Below are positions 44,801 to 53,112 of a stretch of DNA of 64,000 nt, piece after piece (within the stretch, counting starts at the first letter, position 1; every line of letters begins with the position of its first letter). The stretch comes from Deltaproteobacteria bacterium HGW-Deltaproteobacteria-15. GTDB taxonomy: Bacteria > Desulfobacterota > DSM-4660 > Desulfatiglandales > HGW-15. The stretch lies in the NCBI GenBank assembly GCA_002840535.1, contig PHBH01000006.1:62001-126000 (forward strand), in the 5' to 3' direction. The position numbers and the translations under genes are program-made. The notes below the pieces were generated by a model. It was given only the letters and a program-made list of their open reading frames with translations. It was not told the origin of the DNA and did not search any database.

Positions 44801-44840
44801 CCGCCCCAATAATATCGGGTTTGCTCTTTGCTTGTTTCAT
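41808..44840 (-). CDS. hdrA: HdrA-type flavin/iron-sulfur electron-bifurcation subunit with in-frame UGA (selenocysteine 65)
   Basis: One frame of 1010 residues contains a TGA at 44646-44648. Before it is MVVGGGIAGIQASLDLA and MAQLDKTFPTNDCAI; after it ILAPKLVEAGRSPNIEILT. Cys-type HdrA has NDCSMCILSPKL here, so the UGA replaces that conserved cysteine. Later parts hold CTACGACTDYCP, a second FAD domain (MVVGGGISGMTAALSIAEQG, near 545) and C-terminal ferredoxin motifs CIGCGICETLCP and CKGCGICASHCP. HdrA splits electron pairs between ferredoxin and a second acceptor. The N-terminal FAD domain is truncated and followed by a full second copy, as in large HdrA-like (BamE/QmoB-related) proteins. 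The start at 44840 replaces an unlikely upstream TTG. Confidence 0.9.
44609..44645 (-). promoter_or_regulatory. Candidate bacterial SECIS hairpin in hdrA
   Basis: Beginning 21 nt after the UGA, GAGGCC pairs with GGUCUC (one G-U pair) around the 4-nt loop GGUC, the same loop core as the E. coli fdhF SECIS. This supports UGA recoding rather than termination. Confidence 0.8.
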
Positions 44841-44874
44841 ATGTCTGCTCTTACTCAACCGGTTCTGGAGGATG

Positions 44875-45004
44875 CCCAATGTAGAATGTAGAATTTCCAA
44901 TGATCAAATACATCCTCTAAATGAAAGTCAGTGATGAATCTCGAATGAGGACGTTGTCTCCTTCCCTGGAAATTGGACATTGGACGTTCTGCATTGGACA
45001 TTCT
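44875..45004. repeat. Heptad inverted repeat (AATGTAG / TTGGACA type)
   Basis: CCAATGTAGAATGTAGAATTT on the left pairs loosely with AAATTGGACATTGGACGTTC and GCATTGGACATTC on the right. It occupies the region upstream of hdrA, where a promoter for the AOR-Hdr operon should also lie; none is obvious. Confidence 0.75.
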
Positions 45005-45010
45005 TCCTTT

Positions 45011-45439
45011 CTACTCATACTCAACCAGTTCTATGGTCACCCCTTCCGGATCTTTCATATAGGTTGCCCAGACCCCCGGTCGAAGGTTCTGAGGCGGGCA
45101 GTTGAAATGCACCCCTGCCTTCACCAGTCGCTCATAGATCCCGTGGATTCCTTTTACTATGATGGCAAAGTGGGTCAGACCGAAGTCGCACTGGCGCTTC
45201 GGGCCGCATTCATCTCCTTCAGGAACACGGTACTTGAAAAGCTCGATGCGCGCCCCGTAGCCTTTGAGCATCACTACACGAGCGGTCGCACCGGGGAGAC
45301 CCACTACCCTTGCATACATCTCCCCCGTGTAGTTTTCTCTTTCCCAGTCCACCTCAAAACCGAGCAGATCCCGATAGAACCGGAGTTCATTCTCCATGTC
45401 CTTTACCGAAATCGCCACATGGTGCCAGATTGCTTCCAT
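45011..45439 (-). CDS. VOC-superfamily (glyoxalase/methylmalonyl-CoA epimerase-like) protein
   Basis: This 142-residue protein consists of two beta-alpha-beta-beta-beta units: IWHHVAISVKDMENELRFYRDLLGFEV at the N-terminus and LTHFAIIVKGIHGIYERLVKAGV in the second half. Metal-ligand candidates are His6/His7, Glu near IELFKY, His in LTHFAI and the final Glu in VTIELVEYE. VOC members include epimerases, glyoxalases and ring-cleavage dioxygenases; the latter is unlikely in an anaerobe. The start at 45439 is chosen because a VOC fold begins there and GGAG lies upstream. Exact reaction unknown. Confidence 0.85.
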   Translation of the reverse strand: MEAIWHHVAISVKDMENELRFYRDLLGFEVDWERENYTGEMYARVVGLPGATARVVMLKGYGARIELFKYRVPEGDECGPKRQCDFGLTHFAIIVKGIHGIYERLVKAGVHFNCPPQNLRPGVWATYMKDPEGVTIELVEYE

Positions 45440-45594
45440 CCCGCAGTTCTCCATCTCCTTGGACAAAAATTCCAGGCGAATCTTCAAGACCCGCCTGGAA
45501 TTTCTTACCTCTTCGCCTGTAAGTTTCCGAGCAGGTGCTCAGGCGCTACCAACCCCGGCGCCTCTCGCCAGGCTTATAGATGAAAGAAACTCTG

Positions 45595-45666
45595 TAGGTG
45601 TCAGGTGTCAGCACGCTAGTTCATCAGTTTCCTGACACCTGAACACTGAAACCTGAAACCTGAAAT
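45595..45666. repeat. Heptad inverted repeat (GTGTCAG type)
   Basis: GTAGGTGTCAGGTGTCAG on the left pairs with CTGACACCTGAACACTG and AAACCTGAAACCTG on the right. It is related to the copy at 13.5 kb. The 319-bp gap around it shows no gene. Confidence 0.8.
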
Positions 45667-45758
45667 GAAGTTTCTCAGGAGGGCATCCGCAACGGCAATC
45701 TCCCTTCCGCATAACGCGGAAGCAAAACGGCCTTTTGGAAGCCCGCATCAGCGAAGCT

Positions 45759-46646
45759 CTACTTCTTCATTCCTGCCATCTCTTCCAATACCTGGACCAG
45801 AGAGAAGAAATCCTGATTGCCCTTCCCTGTGGCCATCATGGTTGCCCAGAACTGGCGGATCAGGGCGGTCATCGGCATGGGAATGTTCTTCGACCTTCCC
45901 GCTTCGATCATGATATCAAAATCTTTCGCCATCTGCGCTGCCGTGAAGGCGGGCGCATAGTTCCGGGCCTTCAACATGGCCGACTTATACCCGATGAGAG
46001 GCGAAGCAACAACGCTTGCGCCCACGATGTCGATCATCTGTTCCCAATTCATGCCGCCTGCTTCACCGAAGGTAAGCGCTTCCGCCGTCATGGCGGAGGT
46101 GAGTCCGACCATCATGTTCATGACGAGCTTGAGATAGCGGGCTTCCTCTCCTGTCCCTACGTGGAACACCTTCTGGCCAAAGCATCCCAGGACATCCACG
46201 CACTTGTCATATGCGTCCTTGGGGCCGGATGCGAATACCGTGAGGGTCCCGGCGGCAGCCAGCACCGTGCTCCCGGAAACAGGCGCCCTGAGGTACTTGA
46301 TGCCCTTCTTTTTGGCCGCCTCGTCCACTATCGCCGACGCCCCCGGGGAGACGGTGCTCATGTCAATGTAGATAGCCCCCGACTTTGCGCCTTCGAACGC
46401 CCCATTGGGGTCGATCGAAACCTGGTGCAGAGCGGTATCGTCCGCGATCATGGAGACGATGACATCCGCGCCCGCCGCCGCCTCTTTGGGTGAGTTGGCC
46501 ACCTTTGCGCCCGCGTCGGCCAAGGGTTTGGTCTTGTCCTTGGTCCGGTTGTACACCGTGAGGCTGTATCCCTTCTTGATGAGATTCTGGGACATGGGGA
46601 TGCCCATCTTTCCCAGACCGATAAAAGCTATTTTCTGATCCGCCAT
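45759..46646 (-). CDS. 3-hydroxyisobutyrate-dehydrogenase-family NAD(P)-dependent oxidoreductase
   Basis: This 295-residue protein has an N-terminal dinucleotide motif (IAFIGLGKMGIPMSQNLIKKG, residues 5-25), the family substrate motif APVSGSTVLAAAGTLTVF near 120 and the catalytic-Lys region LKLVMNMMVGLTSAMTAEAL near 170. Members oxidise beta-hydroxyacids (3-hydroxyisobutyrate, tartronate semialdehyde, related acids). The ATG at 46646 has AAGGAG 6 nt upstream. It is 53 bp downstream of a Liv-type binding protein gene, so it may act on the imported compound. Substrate unknown. Confidence 0.88.
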   Translation of the reverse strand: MADQKIAFIGLGKMGIPMSQNLIKKGYSLTVYNRTKDKTKPLADAGAKVANSPKEAAAGADVIVSMIADDTALHQVSIDPNGAFEGAKSGAIYIDMSTVSPGASAIVDEAAKKKGIKYLRAPVSGSTVLAAAGTLTVFASGPKDAYDKCVDVLGCFGQKVFHVGTGEEARYLKLVMNMMVGLTSAMTAEALTFGEAGGMNWEQMIDIVGASVVASPLIGYKSAMLKARNYAPAFTAAQMAKDFDIMIEAGRSKNIPMPMTALIRQFWATMMATGKGNQDFFSLVQVLEEMAGMKK

Positions 46647-46698
46647 ATTCTTCTCCTTTGCCACAAAATTGCCTTCATTAAGCCGAACGGAAACCGGC

Positions 46699-48009
46699 TT
46701 ACTTCGGCATCGGGAACATCATCTCAGCCGTTTTCTTGATGAAGGGGGCCTGCTTGTTGGAGATGATCTCCAACTCCCAGGGCCACTTCTTTCCTTTCAC
46801 CCACTGGCCGGCGACCAACGGGGTCTCCGAGTAGTTCTTCTCGTTGTATTTGATATGGCCGACGATGGTATCCATGTCGGTCTTGGCGATAGCTTCCCGC
46901 AGCTTCTCCCTGTCCAGTGTCTGAGCCCTCTTCAAGGCATCGGCGGCAATCTCAAAACCCGCATACTTGAAGCCGATAGGCGCGGTCCACGGCTTGTTCA
47001 TCTCCTTGGTCCAGGTGTCGCAGAGATCCTTGGCCGTTTCCCCCGTAAGGGACGACTTGAAAGGATGATTGGGACTCCACCATACTTCCGTGGTGATGCC
47101 GTTGGGGAGATCCCCTCCCTGGGCATTGACATCCGCGGGGAACAGGCACGCCTTTGCGATGGTCGCTATCTTGGGAACGAATCCCTGCTGATGGCACTGT
47201 TTCCAGGCCGTGATCCAGTCCGGCGGGATCAGACATCCGGTCAGGATATCCACGCCCTCTTTCTTGAAAAGACTGATCATGGTGGTGAAATCTTTCTGCA
47301 TGTAAGGGAATCTTCCCGGATCAACGAATTTGTACCCTTTGGCGGGAAGTTTCTTGCTGAAAACCTCCACCCATGCCGTGCCGTCCGGATCGTTGGGGAA
47401 CAACCCGCCGACCACCTTCTTTACTTTTCCTTGTGCGGCATAATCATCCCAGACCCCGGAAAAGAGATCCGTGACTTTATCCACGGTCCAGAATGCATGA
47501 TGGGACCACTTGTACGGCCCGCCTCCCAGCCAGGGTTCAACCGGCGCGTCCAGGGAGATACAGGGCATCTTGTTTCTCTCGCACATTGCCGTGACCGGGT
47601 TGACGGTGTCGGGCGTGTGCATGACAACCATCAGATCAACCTTGTCCTTGAGGATAAGCCTGGAGGCCAGTTCCGCAGCCTTGGTGGGATCGCTTTCCGT
47701 GTCGACGAGCTTCAATTTCACAGGGACTTTCTTGTTCAATTCCTTGATGAAGATGCCGCCGTCCTTATTGATCGCAGCAATGGCCTTTTCGTCCGCCCAG
47801 GGAGAGGCCTCGCCAAAACCTGCGAGAGGGCCTGTCGAGGGATTCGGGTGGCCGATCAGGATGTGATCTTTCGCCTGGGCATATGCCCGAGTGATCAGAG
47901 ACGGAGCAATGGACACGGCCCCGAGGGCGGCGCCCGCCATTCCGGTTTTCTTCAGGAACTCTCTTCTGGTAAACCCTTTCTGACGACCCTTGTTCTTCTT
48001 CTGGGACAT
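46699..48009 (-). CDS. Liv-type ABC transporter substrate-binding protein (Tat signal)
   Basis: This 436-residue protein begins with a twin-arginine signal (TRREFLKKTGMAGAALGAV, about 14-32), then the periplasmic binding fold: ILIGHPNPSTGPLAGFGEAS, VKLKLVDTESDPTKAAELASRLI, CERNKMPCISLDAPVEPWLGG. It belongs to the leucine-binding (type I periplasmic) family and is the only such protein in the window, so it is the natural partner of LivMHFG at 32.9-36.4 kb although 10 kb away. Ligands of this subgroup include aromatic acids. The start at 48009 has GGAGG 8 nt upstream. Confidence 0.9.
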   Translation of the reverse strand: MSQKKNKGRQKGFTRREFLKKTGMAGAALGAVSIAPSLITRAYAQAKDHILIGHPNPSTGPLAGFGEASPWADEKAIAAINKDGGIFIKELNKKVPVKLKLVDTESDPTKAAELASRLILKDKVDLMVVMHTPDTVNPVTAMCERNKMPCISLDAPVEPWLGGGPYKWSHHAFWTVDKVTDLFSGVWDDYAAQGKVKKVVGGLFPNDPDGTAWVEVFSKKLPAKGYKFVDPGRFPYMQKDFTTMISLFKKEGVDILTGCLIPPDWITAWKQCHQQGFVPKIATIAKACLFPADVNAQGGDLPNGITTEVWWSPNHPFKSSLTGETAKDLCDTWTKEMNKPWTAPIGFKYAGFEIAADALKRAQTLDREKLREAIAKTDMDTIVGHIKYNEKNYSETPLVAGQWVKGKKWPWELEIISNKQAPFIKKTAEMMFPMPK

Positions 48010-48176
48010 GTCTGCTGCCTCCTCCATGGAATTTTGCGGTCGAATCCGCTCAGCGAAGTGCTGATGCACCGTCCCCGCAAAGGATCGTTTCGATCCGACG
48101 GGGAACGGCGCACAGGCTTTCACTCCCGTTTCTCACGGGATCAGGTGTTCGGGTCAGACGATACCCCGATGGACGA

Positions 48177-48551
48177 TCACTTGGTTACCGGCACCCAGGG
48201 TGCAGGCGAGGTGACGACTGCGAATCTCAGCGTCTGTCCCCCGACCGGCTTGATGCCGTGCTCGGCATCGGGCGGGATCCAGAGGACGTCGCCGGGACGG
48301 CAGCGGAAGCTCTTCCCATTCACTACGGCATCGCCCACACCGGAAAGGATGAAGTAGCAGTGCTCCCTTCCTGCATGGATGTCGGGTTGCGCCTCTCCCC
48401 CCGGATGGACTTCCGTGCAGAAGAGCACGAATCCCTTTACGCCGGTCTCCTGCGGGATCAACGTGAAGGCGTCCGTGTTGACGTGTTTCGGGGGACAAGT
48501 GGATTTGAGTTCTTCCATCCTATACAGTGTTGCTTCTTTGTACTCGCCCAT
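48177..48551 (-). CDS. Cupin-domain protein
   Basis: This 124-residue single cupin has motif 1 HPGGEAQPDIHAGREHCYFILSG, where His near 60 and Glu/His near 63 could bind metal, and motif 2 RPGDVLWIPPDAEHGIKPVG. Small cupins of this kind act as isomerases, dioxygenase-like enzymes or sensors. It lies between the binding-protein gene and an M24 peptidase-like gene on the minus strand; GGAGGAAGATAG precedes the ATG. No specific function can be read. Confidence 0.85.
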   Translation of the reverse strand: MGEYKEATLYRMEELKSTCPPKHVNTDAFTLIPQETGVKGFVLFCTEVHPGGEAQPDIHAGREHCYFILSGVGDAVVNGKSFRCRPGDVLWIPPDAEHGIKPVGGQTLRFAVVTSPAPWVPVTK

Positions 48552-48690
48552 CTATCTTCCTCCTTCTGTGATAAGGTTTCGAGTGAACAGCTTCTCTTGA
48601 CAATGTTCACTTAAGACAGCGAAATACCAACTTTTTTTGATCAGCACCGCTTCCCTCGTCTTCGAGGGGCAATGCTCTTCGACGACCGGG

Positions 48691-49947
48691 TTAATATACT
48701 TCACATCCCGGGAGCCCGCAAGAAATTAGGTGGTCGCTCGGGTAGTTGGTGATGATCTCGCAGCTGTTCTTGGTCACCACCACTTCTTCCTCGATACGCG
48801 CTGCGCCCGAGCCGTCCTCTGCGCCCAGCCAGCACTCCACGGCAAAGACCATGCCTTCCTTGATCTCCGCGGGATGGTCGAAGCAGAATCGTCGCGAAAG
48901 GATCGGCCTCTCCCAGAGGCTCAGCCCTATGCCGTGCCCGTACTGGAGAAGATACGCCTCGTCCTCGTTCTTATATCCGAACTCCTCCGCTTTGGGCCAA
49001 ACGGCGCAGATATCCGCCGTCGTCACCCCGGGTTTGATCACATCGATCGCCGCGCTCACCCATTGGGAGCACTTCTCGTACGCGTCGATCTGGTACTTGT
49101 TCGGCTTGCCGCAGATGAAGGTCCGGTAATAGCAGGTGCGGTAGCCGTTGAAGGAGTGCATGATGTCCAGGAAGATCATGTCGCCGGGCTGGATGATCCT
49201 GTCCGCAAAAGTATGGCAGTGGGGTTTGCCCCTTCCGCCCGAGACGGAGTTCACGCACTCCACCCTCTCGGATCCCAGGGAATAGAGCCGATGATTGGCA
49301 ATGGCCACCAGTTCGTTCTCCCTCACACCAGGCCGGATCGCCCTCGCGATATCCTCGTACGTGGCATCCACCATGCCGGCGGCCACCTTGAGAAGCTCGA
49401 CTTCGTCGGCCGTCTTCACTTCTCTCGCATCCAGCAGGGCCTGGCGTCCGTCCACCACCTCGATTCCCTCGTTTTCCAGGGCCTTCAGCATGGAGAGCTC
49501 GATCATATCCACGCCGAGGGGTTCCTTCTCCACCCCGTAGCTCTTCAGGACCCGCTTGATCTGCTTGGCAAAGCCGTCCTGCACCTTCATGGCCGGAGGC
49601 AGCGACCCGCACATGTTGGAGATGGGCGGTTCCATCCGCTCTTCCATCCAGGGCGCGCTGATCCGCTTTGCGGGCACGGCCGGATCGAACAGGAACGGCT
49701 TTCCTTCCCTGGGAAGAAGGGCGTAGCGGTTCATCTTGTCCCTGCACCATTCCCCGATGTGGGTGGATGTCATGTAGCGGATGTTGTCGAAATCGAAGGC
49801 CAGAACGGCCCCCAGTTTCGCTGCCTGTACCGCCTTCTGAGCCTTCCGGATCCGGTCCTGGACCAGTCGCGGGTAGTTGACGCCCGACTCCCAGTCCATG
49901 GCCATGGTGCCCCATCTGGCAGTTGCGTGAGGTTTGTTGTAAAACAT
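48691..49947 (-). CDS. M24 family (Xaa-Pro aminopeptidase/creatinase-like) protein
   Basis: This 418-residue protein has a creatinase-type N-terminal domain (about 20-185) and a C-terminal pita-bread domain (about 190-410). In the usual metal positions lie Asp in GDMIFLDIMHSF, His in LLQYGHGIGL, Glu in VFAVECWLG and Glu in RIEEEVVVT; the second Asp position is replaced in MHSFNGYRTC. That departure is common among creatinase-like and ring-processing members rather than true peptidases. GGAGGAG precedes the ATG. Its position near a binding protein and cupin suggests catabolism of a small amide or acid. Confidence 0.8.
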   Translation of the reverse strand: MFYNKPHATARWGTMAMDWESGVNYPRLVQDRIRKAQKAVQAAKLGAVLAFDFDNIRYMTSTHIGEWCRDKMNRYALLPREGKPFLFDPAVPAKRISAPWMEERMEPPISNMCGSLPPAMKVQDGFAKQIKRVLKSYGVEKEPLGVDMIELSMLKALENEGIEVVDGRQALLDAREVKTADEVELLKVAAGMVDATYEDIARAIRPGVRENELVAIANHRLYSLGSERVECVNSVSGGRGKPHCHTFADRIIQPGDMIFLDIMHSFNGYRTCYYRTFICGKPNKYQIDAYEKCSQWVSAAIDVIKPGVTTADICAVWPKAEEFGYKNEDEAYLLQYGHGIGLSLWERPILSRRFCFDHPAEIKEGMVFAVECWLGAEDGSGAARIEEEVVVTKNSCEIITNYPSDHLISCGLPGCEVY

Positions 49948-49960
49948 GTTCTCCTCCTTT

Positions 49961-50105
49961 CACGTTGCACGTAACAGGTTGCACGTAACACGACGTAATA
50001 GGTTTATCGTGACACGTAACAGGGTACACGTAACACGATAGTTCCTGACTTCGGGTCTTTTCGTGTCACGTGTTACGTGTTACGTGTCACGGTTTCACGT
50101 GTTAC
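49961..50105. repeat. Heptad inverted repeat (CACGTAA type)
   Basis: CACGTAACAGGTTGCACGTAAC and related heptads on the left are mirrored by GTGTTACGTGTTACGTG and CACGTGTTACC on the right, spanning about 145 bp. It separates the lpd gene from the M24 gene and is one of the longest of its type. Confidence 0.85.
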
Positions 50106-51496
50106 CTTTTCTTGGGCGCATGTATCGCCAAGCCGCTCCAGTCCCTGGCCGCCTCCATGATGTTTTCGCTCAGAGTCGGATGGGGTTTCACCGCTTCGGC
50201 CAGGTCCTCGACCGCGGACTCCATGGTCATGGCCATTACCGATTCGCCGATCATGTCCGTGGCATGCTCCCCCATGATGTGCACCCCGAGGATCTCTCCC
50301 GTATCGGAGTCCCCGATCACCTTGACAAATCCCTCGCTGCCGTTCATGGCCTGAGCCGCGCCGCTGTAGGAATAGGGGAACTTGCCCACCCTGATCGGCC
50401 TGCCCGTTTTCCGCGCTTCGGCCTCGGAAAGTCCCACCGCACCGATCTCGGCCACGCCCCAGATGCACCGCGGAATCCGGGTGGGATCCACCTCTTTTCT
50501 CCCGCCCAGGATGTTGGCCACCGCCGCCTCCGCCTCCGCAGAGGCCTTGTGTGCCAGCATCATGCCGCCCACGAGATCGCCGATAGCATAGACCCCCTTC
50601 ACACTCGTTTCAAGCCTCCCGTTCACCTGGACAAAGGGGCCGTTCATCCTGATGCCGAGCCGATCGGGACGGATCCCCTCCAGCACCGGCGATCTCCCGG
50701 CCGCGACAAGGAGGCGATCCGCTTTCAATTGATTGATCTCCCCTGCCGCATTTTCAAAGACGATCGACACCTGCCTGCCGGCGGTCTTCACCTCCTTGGC
50801 CTTTGCCTTCAGATGAATGCCGGTCCCCCGTTTTTCGAGAAGCGTTTTCATGGCGCGCCTGACTTCCTCGTCTTCTGTCATCAGAATCTCGGGAAGCAGT
50901 TCCAGAATAGCGACCTCGCACCCCAGGTTCAGGTAGATGGTCGCCATCTCCACGCCGATCACTCCGCCGCCGATGATGACGATCCTCTTCGGAATCTCCT
51001 CCGAATCCAATGCCTCATCCGTCGTCTGCACCAGACGCCCGTCCACCTTAATGAAAGGAAGAAGGGCGGGTCTTGAGCCTGTCGCCAGAATCACGTTCTT
51101 CGCCTGGATCTCCTCGATTCTGGAATCTTCGCGGGTCACCTTCAACCTGCCCGGACCGGTCAATTCTCCGGCCCCCTGGATGACCTCGATTCCATGGCTT
51201 TTCATGATGCTTCCGAGACCGGACACCATGGTCTTGACGACACCTCTTTTACGGGCCGCCATTTTCGCGATATCCATGGAAAGCGATCCGGCGCCCTTCA
51301 GGACAGAAGAGTTCCTGGCGCTGTGGAGGAGTTTCGTATCATAGACAAAACATTTGGTTGGAACGCAGCCGCGGTTCAGACACGTTCCGCCAAGGGCATC
51401 TTTCTCGATCAAGAGGGTCTTCAGCCCCTTTCGGGCGGAGCAGATCGCAGCCACATAGCCGCCGGGTCCCCCTCCGATCACTGCAAGATCGTACAT
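50102..51496 (-). CDS. lpdA: Dihydrolipoyl dehydrogenase (E3) of the acetoin-type complex
   Basis: This 464-residue flavoprotein has an N-terminal FAD motif (YDLAVIGGGPGGYVAAICSA), the redox disulfide GGTCLNRGCVPTK near 40-50, an NAD motif (IVIIGGGVIGVEMATIYLN) and a C-terminal HPTLSENIMEA region with the catalytic His-Glu pair. It reoxidises dihydrolipoamide on the E2 subunit. It is the last gene of acoA-acoB-acoC-lpdA on the minus strand, separated from acoC by a repeat element. Confidence 0.95.
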   Translation of the reverse strand: MYDLAVIGGGPGGYVAAICSARKGLKTLLIEKDALGGTCLNRGCVPTKCFVYDTKLLHSARNSSVLKGAGSLSMDIAKMAARKRGVVKTMVSGLGSIMKSHGIEVIQGAGELTGPGRLKVTREDSRIEEIQAKNVILATGSRPALLPFIKVDGRLVQTTDEALDSEEIPKRIVIIGGGVIGVEMATIYLNLGCEVAILELLPEILMTEDEEVRRAMKTLLEKRGTGIHLKAKAKEVKTAGRQVSIVFENAAGEINQLKADRLLVAAGRSPVLEGIRPDRLGIRMNGPFVQVNGRLETSVKGVYAIGDLVGGMMLAHKASAEAEAAVANILGGRKEVDPTRIPRCIWGVAEIGAVGLSEAEARKTGRPIRVGKFPYSYSGAAQAMNGSEGFVKVIGDSDTGEILGVHIMGEHATDMIGESVMAMTMESAVEDLAEAVKPHPTLSENIMEAARDWSGLAIHAPKKR

Positions 51497-51507
51497 GATT
51501 TCTCCTC

Positions 51508-51713
51508 AAGGTCGCTGAAAAACGGTCATCTGCGGCGTTGCCCTCGTCCCTCGTCGTTGCGACGTACTAGCCTGTACGCCTCACTCCTCGGGACTTTTCT
51601 TCGCTTCGCTCGAACACCCCACCCCTGCGGGTGGGACCCCATTGCCGGGCGCTCCCGCAAATAGCGGGATTGAAAAAACGCAACTTGCATCTGGCCATTT
51701 TTGAGCAACCTGC
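51508..51713. repeat. Inverted-repeat element with AGGTNGCTGAAAAACGG ends
   Basis: AGGTCGCTGAAAAACGG at one end is answered by CCATTTTTGAGCAACCT at the other, with a GC-rich middle containing CCCACCCCTGCGGGTGGG. It resembles the shorter element at 37383-37450 and lies between acoC and lpdA. Confidence 0.75.
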
Positions 51714-51727
51714 AATGATGACTTCTG

Positions 51728-53077
51728 TCAAAGGGCCAGGAACGTGAATCCCGGCCTCTCAAGCTTCCACTTCAGGTTCTGAAGGAAGTCGGCCGCCACG
51801 GCTCCGTCTATGATCCGGTGATCCACGGAGAGCCCCAGCACGGCAACGCGCTTGGATTTTACCTGCCCGTCCACGAGCACCAGTTTTTCATCCGTCTTCC
51901 CCACCGATAGAATGCCGCTCTGCGGGGGGTTCAGGATGGCGGTGAAATGGGTGATGTCATATTGGGCCAGGCTGGAGACCGTGAATGTTCCCCGCTCCAT
52001 CTCCACGAGGCTGAGCCTCCCCTTGCGGGCGCGTTCGATGAGATCCGCCCTCTGGCGTGCGATCTCCACCAGACCCGCCCTGTCCGCCTGAGCAATGGCC
52101 GGCACCACCAGCCCTTCCGCAACTGCTGCGGCAAGGCCGATGTTGATCTCGGGCATGATGTGGATCTCCTCGCCCCTGATCTGAGCGTTCAGCATGGGGA
52201 AGTCGACGATGTTCAGGGCAACAGCCTTGATCAGGAAATCATTGATGGAAGGTTTGATGCCGAATTGTTTTTCGAAATCCGGAACGACCTCCTTCCTGAA
52301 ATTGAGAAGGGGATCCATTCCCACCTCGGTGAAGAAGTAGATATGGGGCGCAGTAAAGGCGCTCTCCGACATCCTTCTGGCAATGACCCTTCGGACAGAG
52401 CTCATGGGGATCTTTGTCCCGAAGCCCTCTCTTGGCGCCGCTTTCTCCATTGCCGAGGCGACATCGGCCTGCATGATCCGCCCGCGAACACCGGTTCCCT
52501 CGACCTTTCCCAGGTCCACACCCGCCCTTTCCGCAAGCTTTCGGGCAAGGGTGGAAACTTTGAGCGGTGCTTCTCCGGGCTTGGCGGCGCCGGATGCGGC
52601 AGCCTCCACATCCCGGAGCAGGATCACCCCGTCCGGACCGGTGCCCTGGACATCGGCAAGATCGATACCCTTGTCCGCCGCCAGTTTCCGGGCCGCAGGC
52701 ATGGCAAAGCCGCCTCCTGCAGCAGGAGAAGGGGGCGGAGAAACCGCCGACTCGGGTGTCGGCTCGGTGATTGCATCGGGGACAGGCTTTGCAGGGGCGG
52801 CTGCTTCTCCGGCCGCATATTTGGCGGGGAGTGCTTCGCCCGGGGCGGTAATGACCGCGGCAAGACTGAGGATGGGAACCTCGATGCCGGCGGGCAGAAT
52901 GATCTTCGCCAGAATGCCTGATGCGGGGGACTCCACCTCGGTAGTCGCCTTCTCCACCTCGACGATGAAGATGATCTCCCCCTTCTCGACCCGATCACCT
53001 TCCTTCTTCAGCCACTCTACGATTTTTCCTCTCTCGACCGTGACGCCGAGCATGGGCACTACGACTTCAACTGCCAC
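51728..53077 (-). CDS. acoC: Dihydrolipoamide acyltransferase (E2) of the acetoin-type complex, with two E3-binding domains
   Basis: This 449-residue protein has an N-terminal lipoyl domain with the lipoylated Lys in VEVEKATTEVES (near 43), a Pro/Ala-rich linker, and two peripheral-subunit-binding domains: AMPAARKLAADKGIDLADVQGTG (about 125-160) and STLARKLAERAGVDLGKVEGTG (about 172-208). The C-terminal catalytic domain ends with SVDHRIIDGAVAADFLQNL, holding the active His and Asp. Most E2 proteins have one E3-binding domain. GTG at 53077 starts the gene after AGGAGG. Confidence 0.92.
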   Translation of the reverse strand: MAVEVVVPMLGVTVERGKIVEWLKKEGDRVEKGEIIFIVEVEKATTEVESPASGILAKIILPAGIEVPILSLAAVITAPGEALPAKYAAGEAAAPAKPVPDAITEPTPESAVSPPPSPAAGGGFAMPAARKLAADKGIDLADVQGTGPDGVILLRDVEAAASGAAKPGEAPLKVSTLARKLAERAGVDLGKVEGTGVRGRIMQADVASAMEKAAPREGFGTKIPMSSVRRVIARRMSESAFTAPHIYFFTEVGMDPLLNFRKEVVPDFEKQFGIKPSINDFLIKAVALNIVDFPMLNAQIRGEEIHIMPEINIGLAAAVAEGLVVPAIAQADRAGLVEIARQRADLIERARKGRLSLVEMERGTFTVSSLAQYDITHFTAILNPPQSGILSVGKTDEKLVLVDGQVKSKRVAVLGLSVDHRIIDGAVAADFLQNLKWKLERPGFTFLAL

Positions 53078-53112
53078 GGATCTCCTCCTCTTTACGTCTG
53101 ATTGGAATTCTC

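Noticed and set aside
37474..44840. The AOR-Hdr operon as a class II benzoyl-CoA reductase (Bam) complex
   Set aside because: The AOR-like protein matches archaeal AOR motifs closely along its N-terminal half rather than BamB, as far as can be judged by eye; a phylogeny could reopen this.
46669..48357. Open frame of 562 codons on the plus strand
   Set aside because: It is antisense to the Liv-type binding protein gene, which has a Tat signal and family motifs.
48601..48690. Terminator after the M24 gene
   Set aside because: Only a 6-bp stem (CCCTCG paired with CGAGGG) without a following T-tract is present.
49961..50105. CRISPR array
   Set aside because: The repeats are 7-nt periodic, arranged as inverted arms, and lack constant repeats separated by unique spacers; no cas genes are present.
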